NCBI GenBank assembly: GCA_963693365.1 | Contig: CAVNZM010000018.1 | Location: forward strand, 1,302,001-1,366,000 | DNA length: 64,000 bases | Direction: 5' to 3' | From: Amoebidium appalachense | Taxonomy: Eukaryota; Ichthyosporea | Shown here: positions 1-11,016 of the stretch, one piece after another | Numbering within the stretch: position 1 is the first letter of the stretch | How the letters are laid out: each line of letters starts with the position of its first letter | The notes under the pieces: model-generated | What the model was told of the DNA's origin: nothing | Seen by the model: the letters and a program-made list of their open reading frames with translations, nothing else | Databases searched by the model: none | Program-made: the position numbers and the translations under genes

Positions 1-454
1 GAAGTGTTTGGGGGGGAAGGAGTGGGTGACGCAGGGGGAGGGGGGGGTGGGGGGGAGGGGGGAGGGGGGGGGGGGGGGGGGGAGGGGGGGGGAGGGGGGA
101 TGGCACGTGTGTGCCAAGGAAATTCTATTATAACCAGTCAAGGAGAAATAGTTATTTCAATTTTCTAATCATTTAATCACAGAGAAATGGATCCAAAATT
201 CAAGCACCTATCTAAGGCAGTGATGGTACATCACTGCTTTGGCACTTCCAAACGGGCAGTAATCGAAGAGAGAGAGTGTGTGTGCGCGTGTTTGTGTGTG
301 TGTGCGTGTGTGCGTTTGTGTCTGTGCGTGTGTGTGTGTGCGTGCGTGCGTGTGTGTGTGTGCGCGCGCGGCGAGCGCATGGGAGTATCCCAACGTAATG
401 AGCAAAACAAACAAACAATCAAGGAGAAAATGGACCAAACACACAAGCACTCAC

Positions 455-743
455 CCAAGGCTTTGATGGTAACATCGCTCCCCTCCCCGTTCAAAAACAT
501 GGTCTGATAGATGAAATCATCGGCCCTTTTTGGCTTCTTGGGCGGCCTGCCAGCCGTCTCCACCACCTCTTCCTCCTCATCACTGCTATCACTCCTACTC
601 CTCTTAAGCCCCCTATCACCTGCATCTGAATCCTTCATGTTCTTGTTTTGTTCTTGTACCCCTAGTTCCCCTCCCTGCGCAAAGAGAGGTGGTATTGGTG
701 GGTTCTGCCCGCTACCGGTGAAAACATTCAAAAGGTTCCACAT
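455..743 (-). CDS. GMCL1: Germ cell-less-like BTB protein, first coding exon (partial gene)
   Basis: The reading frame begins at an ATG (741-743) and ends at a consensus donor GTGAGT (454 downward); an in-frame stop lies 27 bases upstream of the ATG. The exon encodes about 96 residues: an N-terminal tail, an acidic/serine stretch (SDSSDEEEEVVE), a basic KKPKR cluster resembling a nuclear localisation signal, then FIYQTMFLNGEGSDVTIKAL, the start of a BTB/POZ domain. The YIYQTLFLNGE-SD signature directly after a basic cluster is characteristic of GCL/GMCL1 proteins, which are nuclear-envelope-associated CUL3 adaptors in animals. The rest of BTB and the GCL domain must lie beyond the left edge; I saw no further exon in 1-454. 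The family call is firm; the exact start is less so. Confidence 0.72.
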
Positions 744-1365
744 TTGCGGCCGGGCCCCCAAAAAGGGTCACTTATGCCTTATTCTGCGTCACGGTGCCAA
801 AACGATGGAATAAGTAATGGGTATGTTTCAGTGATGGAACTATGTACCAGCTGGACTACTTGTGTGTGGAAACCTGCATGCAGAAAAAGATGTTTAAGGG
901 CACCAGAAGGAAACATGGAACATTATCAGCCACCCTCTACACACCCTTGAGGTTGGTTGCCTAGCCGAAAGGAGATGTGAGAATGACGAGAGAAGTTTGG
1001 CTATTTGTATGCACATACGTCTTCCATTTGAATCTCTTACTCGCTGTGGACATACCAACCAAAAAGATCTTAACATCGAAAAAAAATCATGAATGTAGAA
1101 GTCAAGTGGAAAACGCAGTCCGCCCTTTTGAAGCAGTTTTGTGAGCCGGCTAGTCTACACCGCGTAGACTTTACGTGGTCATGCAGTCTGCGTGAGACTA
1201 ATAACTATATATGGTTTATTGTTTTAGCTATTTATAGTTTATCTAATTTCCTGGGATCCAATAGTGAGCGTGAACGAACTTCGAAGTGGAACTTCAAGTC
1301 TTCAACCCGGCTTCCCCCCCCCCCCCTCCCATCCTAGGGCTCATCCTCCCCCCCTCCCCCCCCCT

Positions 1366-1371
<6 letters not shown>

Positions 1372-1444
<73 letters not shown>

Positions 1445-1534
1445 ATACACACAAATACACACAGTGTGGAACATGCCTACAAATCACCTTATATGATTTC
1501 GTTGTGGTGACCGAGTACATGGGCAAAGCTTCAG

Positions 1535-1571
<37 letters not shown>

Positions 1572-1681
1572 CCCTCACTCCCCCCCCCTCCCCTCCCCCC
1601 CTCCCCCCCCCCCCCCCCCCCCCCCCTTCCCCCCCCCCCTTCCCCCCCCCCCCCCTTCCCCCCCCCCCCCCCCCCCCGCCC
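1372..1681. repeat. (CA)n at 1372-1439 and C-rich tract at 1535-1681
   Basis: A nearly pure CA dinucleotide run of about 33 units is followed about 100 bases later by nearly 150 bases of cytosine interrupted only by single T or G bases. It is simple sequence with no coding content despite long proline or histidine/threonine frames. Confidence 0.95.
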
Positions 1682-1975
1682 TGCTTCCTTCCCCCTTCCC
1701 CGTGTCACTTATTCAGGGCCCCCATGAACGTACTCATACCTTCACAGAGTTATTGTTACCTAATCTAATTAGGCCGGGCTCGGAAGGAGAGAGTTTGTGT
1801 GTGTGTGGGGGGAAGGGGGGGGGGGGGGGGGGGGTGAGAGCCTAAGGGGTAGGCCTGGGGGGGGGGGGGAGGGGGGGATGTAGGGGGAGTCTCAAATATT
1901 CAAGAGTGAAAGAGAGATAGATCTAGTCTGAGAGAGAGCGAGACCCTGAGGCATTGCGTTGAAACATCATGGGAG

Positions 1976-2011
<36 letters not shown>

Positions 2012-2979
2012 CCCCTCTCTCACCCCCCTCTAGAGCTCACCTGAGCGCGCACACAAACACGTACGTGCACAATAAGCAGTATATCACACACACACACAAA
2101 CGGTACACACACCACGAGCCAAGCGTTAAAAGCTACACGTTACACATGTATACGAACATGCATACACATGAACACACGCACAGTTAAGTTGAGAGCGTAC
2201 CCCTAACCTACTGGTAGCTCATGCATATATGGCTCAGTACCTGCTTGGGAAAACCTGTGGCTATTTTAGCGTTCAGTGCTATATGTAGACACGTCACGGC
2301 AGGTTCATTCTAGAAACACTCGTTGCACAGCAGCTAGTGTATCTAATCAACATTGCTTTTTTTTTTCCCCCTTATTACAGACAAGGGAAGAGAGAAAATT
2401 AAGGCGGCCAAAATCACATCCAAGGAGGTTTTTAGAGCAGAAGCCATTTCAGTTTACAAAAGAGCATCAGCAACCCCGTCTATGATACATACAAAATAAT
2501 CAACCGGTTTTACCTTTTCAAAATGAAAGGAAGATGCATCACCCATGGGGCAAAGTAACATGTGCACTGTTACTACAGATCCAAATCAAAGACTTGGGCA
2601 AATTGCAGACCCCCGCGGAGAATTACTTCATGCATTTCAAGGTTACCAATGCCCTAGTGAACTTCAATCTCAGGGGGTGCTATTACGTGTGGTCTTTTCA
2701 TAGTTGAAATGCATTTTTGCACTACTTGTGAGCACAAGAACCCCGAGATTTGACCAAATAGAACTTAATTTATATACAGGGGGGTCATTCATTCTTTTGT
2801 GTTTAACGTGTTCTTTCTCCCAAATCTGAACTGTCCATAGCTAGTAGCTACACCATTCATCACACAACCGAAAAACAAATTACATAAAAAGATTCGGTCT
2901 GAAGCACGAAAACCCACTGTACATGTATGCATGACCTGTGCCCCCGAGCGTGACCCATCCCGTGAAAATGCCACAAACG

Positions 2980-2981
<2 letters not shown>

Positions 2982-3061
<80 letters not shown>
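2982..3061. repeat. C55 followed directly by A25
   Basis: An uninterrupted run of 55 C joins an uninterrupted run of 25 A, followed by A-rich sequence and a second C run at about 3151-3186. The same C-then-A junction recurs at about 6220, 47250, 57700, 58640 and 60100. Confidence 0.95.
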
Positions 3062-3074
<13 letters not shown>

Positions 3075-3146
3075 AAAGAAAAAAGAAAGAATAAAATAGA
3101 AAAGAAAAGAGTTCAAGCCCAAAGCCTACGGAGTCCGAAATATTTA

Positions 3147-3186
<40 letters not shown>

Positions 3187-3750
3187 ATACACGCACATAC
3201 ACCCCCCTCCCTACCTCCCCCCCCCCCCCCAGAAAGAAAAAAGAAAAAAAAAGTTTTAAAGCCGAAAAACCTACTACTAATTCCGGTATATTTACGTGGA
3301 GACCGGGGCACATGCATGCTCCTACCATTAGTTGAACTCGAAAGCAAACAGAAGGCTGCCGTCGTTTTGGCCGCCGCACCCGGACCTCACCAACCACGGA
3401 CCCATACTCGCCCTTGCAGCCAACCGTACGCCGCAGCTGTGATAATTTTAACACACGTTTAAATTTTAACGTTATTAGTTTACTTGATACTTAACCTGTT
3501 GGTTTGCTCGGATAACACTAAAACAATAGTTAAATGGGGTTCGTCCAATCAAATTAGTTGTTGCTTACTCGAAGCCTTTTTTCGTTCGTGTTTGCTCGGA
3601 TGCTTATGATGTGGGAGGCATGTAATGCATCATATTTACAGTGTTACACAGTTTGGCACTATAGTTTGTGCATGCGGGTCATTTAAAGGTTAAAACCTGC
3701 TAAAAGGAGATCAGAGGAGATGGTTGGGAGGATGGGGTGGGTTGTACGTG

Positions 3751-3781
<31 letters not shown>

Positions 3782-5184
3782 CAGTGCGTATGTGTGTGCG
3801 TGCATGTGTGCGTGTGTGTGACCGTGTGTGCATGTGTGTGTGTGGGTGTGCGTGCGAGTATGTGGGTGAGCGTGTAAATCACACCAGGTGACGTCTGAGC
3901 TCGTGGGGGGAAGGGAGGGAGGGGGGGGGGGGGGGAGGGGGGTTTGCGGGGACCTAAGCCCCAGGGGACCTCGGGGGGAGGGGAGGCCAGGGAGGGCGAG
4001 GGGAGGAGGGGGAGACTGGCTGGATGGGAAGCCTTCAAGAGGGTGTACCAAGAGGCCTCCGGGGTGAGATCCAGGGAAAGACTCTGTTCTGAGAGGGGTA
4101 TGGAAAGGGCCCGGCGGCCGGGGCATTCAATAGCATCAACAACTTTTAAATTTACGGTTAAGGCCAGGAAAACTGCGAGGTATTAGTCCTGCGGTCCACG
4201 CGATAAATTATTTTTGTTCATCGAATCGCCACTGCAGCAAACCCACGTGCACACGGTGAATTGTCTTGAATCCAACCCCCCCCCCCCCTTTTCCGTTGTG
4301 CGCCCCGCCCAGCCCCGTGCCCACGGTGTACCATTTCCTCCATTTAGCTTGATTCAGAATTGACTGTGTGTCCACTGCCGGCTTCATTGATAAATTTCGA
4401 ATATTGCACTGTGTGAGGTGAAGAAGAAACCTGCGATCGAAACACAGACACCGCTGGCTCAAGCAACTCAGGTGTTGTCCCTGGGTCGCTTCTAGCCTTA
4501 TTTAAATTTTTTTATTACCTTACCAATAATTTAAATTTTTTTTTTAAGTCATGCTTCACCGTTTTTTAATATAAGAGTGGACACAAGTTCCACATCAGGG
4601 GACTGTTCCGCGACTGTGTACCTATTTATAGACTTGCATCTATTAGCTGGAACCAGGCGTCCGGAAAATTTAACAGTTCCCATAGTTAGCTACCGAGCAA
4701 AGAAAGTGATTGGTTGCATAGCGTACGCGCACAATAGCAGTGCACAATAAGTGAACTGCAAAACCTTTGTGCCAGAATCATAACAGACCTACTGTAGGTC
4801 TCAGGATCTCATTTGCTGGTAATCGGATTTAAACACGTCTTAGACTTGAAGCTACAAACCCTTCACCAAGTTGACATTTCTTCAGGATTCCTTATATATA
4901 TTGCAATATCAACGCCTAAAAAATGAATTCACCAAATCGCCAAATATACAGGCAAAGCAAGTCATTATACTTCACACCATTTTGACATCACACCTTGAAA
5001 ATGCCAACTTAAGACATCATAAGTTAACGGCTGTACCCCTTTGATGCCATACATTCAAGTATCCTTATCGCTTTCACATACAAACTACAATTGACATGTT
5101 CACGGGAGCCCCCCCCTCCCCCCCCCCCAAACCCCATAATGCCCACGTGCTTTCAATGTTTAAGACCTTTTAAAATAAATGTGT

Positions 5185-8100
5185 TTACTTCTTGGGGAGG
5201 TACTTTTTCTCTGCTTCCTTCAGTTCGTCATCTCCCTGAAGCCTGAACACCTCCTTGACCGTGGCCACCTGTATACGTGTGTACGTGTGTGTGTGTTTGT
5301 GTGTGTGCATGTGCGTGTGCTTGTGTGTGCGTGTGTGTGTTGTGCTTGTGTGTTCGTGCGTGTGCGTGTGTGTGTGTGTGTGTGCGTGTGCGTGTGTGTG
5401 TGTGTGACAGGTGTTAGTACTTATCAATGTGCTTACTGTATGCATAAACAACCCCCAGAATGCACATGCTCCCCCTCTCCCCCCCCCCCCCCCCACGCCT
5501 TCACCACCAAAACCGCCACATACACACAGAGCTGCCTCATTGTTAAAGCAACCACCACCTCTTCCATCTTAGCTCCAATCGAGGTTAATCCGATCGAGGA
5601 TAAAACATTGCCCTGGCGCAGCCTGAAGTTCTGGATCTTATCATTCCATCGACAAGGAAGAGGGGGGGGGAAAGGAAGATTCCTCCGCGCACCATGCCCT
5701 CGATGTTGACCATACGATAACGAACGATAAAACGAGGGGAAATTAGGGGAAAGTGAAGTGGAAATGAAAAAAAAAAAGAAGGGAAAACCTAAAAATCCAC
5801 GTACCTTTCCCTCGATGTTGACCAGACTCTGGTCCTGATAGATCTGCCTGGTGGTGGCCTGAATGGCTGCAACCGTGGCCCGCATGTTGTGATTGGCCCA
5901 GATCACGAGGCTGATCCCGAGATCGCGGAAATGATTGGTCGGCGTGTTGTAGTACTTGGTCGGCACAATCACCACCGGCGCCTGGTTGGCGATAAGGGAT
6001 ATTAGTGGGATATTAGTGCGATATTAGTGGGATAAATGTGTATATTCCATTTTTTTCAATTAATGCACAAGACATAATACGGAGGTATGGGCATGACAAA
6101 TACCCCCCTCCCTCCCTCCCCTCCCCCCCCCCCCCCCCACCACGACCCCCCCCCCCCCCCCCCCAACCACGACACACGACCCCTTCCCCCCTCCCCCCTC
6201 CGCACCCCCCCCCCCCCCCCAAAAAAAAAAAAAAAAAAAAAAACACACACACACAGACTCCCCCCCCCTCCCCCCCCCCCCCCCCCCCCACACACACACA
6301 CAGCGATCCCTGACACCCCCCTTTCTTCCAAGAGTTGTTTCGTGTAGGTTTTGTGTCGTAAGCCTTTACACACGTGCTCGTTTTCTTCACACAACCACCT
6401 ACGCACATGGATGCGACTTTATGAAAACACAGGAGCAACAAAAAGGAGGAAGAAAAACACCGGGCATTGTGGTACCACCTAGGCATAAGTGCCTCAAGCA
6501 CAAGCACAAGCACAAGCAAACACACACACACACACACTCACGAACACATCCACACACACACCCAGAAACCCACATGCTGAGACCCCCCCCCCCCCCCCCG
6601 CACCTCTCAATCCCCCCGTGCCCCCCTGCCCCCCCCCCCCCCCCCCCCCCCCCCCTTTCCCCCCTGCCCGGTGCTCCCGCTTCCAGTCTCTCCCCCTGTA
6701 ACTCACCCATGTCTTTGTCCAATACATCAAAGCAATATCCACTATCAGCATCAACAACAAAGGAGTATTACACCAAAAGCAACGACGGATCACACAATAT
6801 ATCCCATGTAGGCATGCATGCCTCTGTGTCGCCGGTGCGAGAACACACACCCACACCCACGTACACACGCACACACACACATGTAAGAAAGAGAGGGAAA
6901 AAAGGTTTAGAAAAAGGGTGGGGGGGGGGGGAGGGGGGACGAGGGAAGAGAATGAAAAATGTAGTTTAAAAAGAAACCGGCAGGGCACCCACCTTTGCTT
7001 GTCCCACTTAGCCATAAATGCCTCTATATGGCTGCGAGAATAAAACAAACAAACAAACAACTTGAAACAAACAAACAAACAAGCAATTAATTATAATAAA
7101 AACAACAACAATAAATAAAAAAACACCCACCACCCACCTTTGTTTTGTCCCACTTAGCCATAGATGCCTCTCTATATGGCTGCGAGAATAAAACAAACAA
7201 ACAAATAAACAACTTGAAACAAAAAAACAAATAACCAAAATAATAATAACAGCAACAACAATAACCAGAAAACAACAACTACACACCTTTGTTTTGTCCC
7301 ACTTAGCCATAAATGCCTCTATATCGCTGGGGTCACTCTTCTTGCTGTGAATCAACACTGCATCTGCACCGTGTTCGGCATAGATGCTGGCACGCTCTAG
7401 GGTGGCCTCAAGGCCCCACCCGGCAATGAAAGACTCAACACGTGCAACTACCTGTGAATGCGGGTATGTGTGTGTGTGTGTGTATGGGGGTGGGGGGTTT
7501 GAGGGGAGTAGTGAGGGGGGGAGGGGGGGGGGGGGGGGGGGGCGGCAGGAGAGGTAAGGGGAGGGGAGGTAAGTGGAGTGGGAGAGGGTGCGGCGGGGGA
7601 GGGAGGGGCGGGGGAGGGCGGGAGTGGTGTGAGTGTGTGAGTGAGTTGTGTATGTGTGTGTGTGAGGGGCGAGGGGGGGGGGGGGGGGGGGGGGGGGGAG
7701 GAGGAGAGGAGGGAGGTGGGGGGAAGTAGATACGTGGGTCTGTAGTGGCGGTAGTGTGTGTGTGTGTGTGTGTGGGTGGTGGTGGTGGGGCGGGGGGGAG
7801 GCGGAGGGGGGGAGCGGGGTTAGAAATTGAAACATGGTAGGCTGCACAATCACACATGTGAAAACAATGCAGGACACTGATGGCGTGTAAATGCACACGA
7901 GTTTTAGTATGCAACATAAGTAAAACGTAGTGTGCAGCGTCAGCAGAACCAACACTTTAAACGGGAAGCGGGGTTGGGGGGGGGGGAGGGGGGGGGAAGG
8001 GGAGGGGGGGAGGGGAGTGGAGTTGGTGGTGGTTGAGGGGGGGGGGGGGGGGGGGGGGGAAGAGGTGTGTGCGTGTGCGTGTGCACGTTTGCGTATGCAT

Positions 8101-8566
8101 ATGCTTGTGTGCATGTCGTCATATGCGTGACTTTGTGTATGTGGACGGGTCAATAAGCGGGCCACGCTGTGTGTGCGTGTGTTTGTTGGTGTGCCCATGC
8201 GCAAAAACGGAAAAGTGGAACAGAAGTGGTTTGTCAATATATGGATCGTGTGTGTTCCTTTGGAGTAGGAAAAGGCACAACTAAAGAAAACACGGGGTGG
8301 GTGTTGGGGGAGAAAAGGAGGGGAGGGGGGGGGGGGGGGGGGGAAAGGGGGGATGAGGGGGGTGTTTTTGGAGGTAGGGAGAAAGGAGGGGTATGTGGGC
8401 CGGGAAAGGGGGGGGGGGGGGGAGAAAGAGAGAGAGTTAGAGAGGGGGGGGGGGGGGGGGGGGGGGGGGGAGGGGGAGGAAGGAGAGAGAGAGAGAGACA
8501 GCGGGAGAGAGACAGACATTGAGCGGGTAGTAGTGAGGGGGAATACACAGTGCGTGCCCATGCGAC

Positions 8567-8622
<56 letters not shown>

Positions 8623-8812
8623 CCACGCACCCACCTACACACGCAGTAACAACTCTTCCCTTTCCCTTCTCGCCCCCTCCCCCTCCCCCCTCATCCCCCC
8701 CACACATACACAACCCACACCCACACACTCGGCCCCCCGTCCCCCCCCCCCAAAACACACACCTGGAAATCCGAAACCTTCTCTTCTGTGTCCTTCATAG
8801 CCCTAATCTTGA

Positions 8813-8843
<31 letters not shown>

Positions 8844-8995
8844 TCCACCTACCCACCCACTCGCGCGCGCACACACACACAACACCGACCCCCCCTCGCC
8901 CCCTCCTTCCCCCCCCCACACACCTGGAAAAACCCGAATCCTTCTGTGTAGGCTCCTCCCTTCCCCCCCCCCCCCTCCCCCCCCCTCCCCGTCCC

Positions 8996-9035
<40 letters not shown>

Positions 9036-9242
9036 TACACACAGAGACACCCACACAACACCCACACACCTGGAAATCCGCATCCTTCTGTGTGTCCTTC
9101 ATGGCTCTAATCTTGAGCCCAAACTCGAGGGGGTCTGCCAGGGGCTGCTGCCGGGCATCGAGCAGACTGTTTGTTTTGGGGAAGAGCTTGTCTTCAATGC
9201 ACACACCGGCAATACCGCGGGACTCGAGCTGTGTACGTGTGT

Positions 9243-9312
<70 letters not shown>

Positions 9313-9732
9313 TTGTGTGTGTTTGGGGGGGGGGGGGGGGGAGGGAATGATGGGGGGGAGGGGGGGAGGTGCGGGTGAAGAGGGGAGATGGGAGGTTATA
9401 TGTGTGGGTGTTGGTGGGTGGGGAGGGAGGCGGGGGTTGGGGGGAGGAGGGTAGGTGTGTGTGCGTGTGTGTGTTGGGGACCGTAAAAGGGTGCTGGAGG
9501 GGTGTGTGTGTGTGTGTGTGTGTGGGGGGGGGGGTGAGTTTGAGTGTGCGAGTATGTGTGGTGAGTGAGAGTGTGTGTGTTGCACACGCGTGTGCATGCG
9601 AGCATGAGCGTGAGTGTTTCAGTGTGTGTGTGAGTGAGTGTGTTTGTGTGCACACGTGTGCGTGCTTGTTTGGGTGTATGGGAAGCGACGTGTGCATGTG
9701 TGCGTGTGTGTGCCTGTGTGTATGTGTGTACG

Positions 9733-9816
<84 letters not shown>

Positions 9817-10543
9817 TGTGTGTGTGTGTGAGTGAGTGAGGGCATAAGTGGGGACATCAGAATAATACGTGTGCATGCGCACATACGTGCGTGCATGTGA
9901 GGATGTGCACACGTGTGTGTGCGTGCGTGTCCAGGTTTCCACACACGTGGATAAGAGGAAGAAACCATGACACCGAAGGACCTCGGAGGGAATCAATACA
10001 CGACGCAAAAGCTCCCTCTACCCTCTTTTTTAAGCGCCTTCTTTAAACCGTCTGTGGTTTAGAATACCTTCTGGACCAATCGACGGGCGTTGTTAAAGTT
10101 GCCATAGCCGGTGTCGCCGTCCAGCAGGATGGGGACGGAGGTGGCATCTGACATGTACTCCAGCTGCTGAAGCACCTGCATTGATTAAAAATCATAATTA
10201 GATTATAAATAAATGTATTAAACCTATAAAACAAAAAGGAAGTCAACAAGTTCATCTAATAAGGGCCTTTAATTGGGGCGCGGGCGGGCCGGGGGGGGAG
10301 GGGGGCAGGGAGGAGTCTCATCATGGACACATTATCTTTCCAACCGTCAGTCAATTATACAATGTCTCTGTCTCTCCTCACCCCCCACCCTCCCCCCTCC
10401 CCTGCGGCCCCCAAACTCAGATAATGTACTTCACTTGGCAACCCCGTGAGATTGGGCTCTAACTATGACGCATACTCTTTGTGTGTGTGTGTTGCAGAGT
10501 CTGTGCCATGTTGTCCATCGTGATTGTGTACATTCTGACCTAG

Positions 10544-10591
<48 letters not shown>

Positions 10592-10961
10592 AATCACGCA
10601 CACCCACCCCTCACTATTGCCTCGGTAAGGGTTGGTCGTAAAGAAAGTTCAATCGATGCTCCTTTAACAATGCTCTTGGTTGCCCCCTCCCCCCCCCCCT
10701 CCCCCCTCTCCCACCCCAACCACACACGCACATCCTCCTAATCAGTCTCGGGGAATGCTATCGCTTGTCCCTCATTCTCCCCCCCCTCATCCCCCCTCCC
10801 CCCTCCCCCTCCCCTGCCTATTCCCCTACTCATGCAAACCGACTTTAATTTACCCCCCCCCCTCCCCCTCTTAAACACCTTCCGCGCCCTCCTCTCCCCA
10901 AGGGCGTAATAAACCCAAACCCCCTCCCCCCCGTCCCACTCCCCTGGGCTTTGCCTTTGCT

Positions 10962-11016
<55 letters not shown>

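Larger units (their letters stand above)
744..5184. other. Intergenic region between the GCL-like 5' end and the PEP mutase 3' end
   Basis: No convincing gene. It holds C/G homopolymers, (CA)n and several AT-rich unique stretches (2220-2960, 3440-3700, 4200-5100). It must contain the promoter of the minus-strand GCL-like gene, but no clear TATA box or recognised element stands out. A polypyrimidine tract plus TTATTACAG at about 2350-2380 precedes a short lysine-rich open frame on the plus strand that ends near 2497; it could be an isolated exon but matches nothing I know. Confidence 0.6.

Noticed and set aside
2379-2497. Possible plus-strand terminal exon after TTATTACAG with a lysine-rich frame (KIKAAKITSKEVFRAEAI)
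   Set aside because: No partner exon or recognisable family; a single acceptor-like site is not enough.
7008-8642. A 544-codon open frame on the minus strand, the longest outside the LINE
   Set aside because: Most of it is translated CA, C and CT simple sequence; only the [13 protein letters not shown]...AKWDKTK portion (7287-7451) is coding, as one PEP mutase exon, and the repeats of AKWDK are duplicated exon ends.
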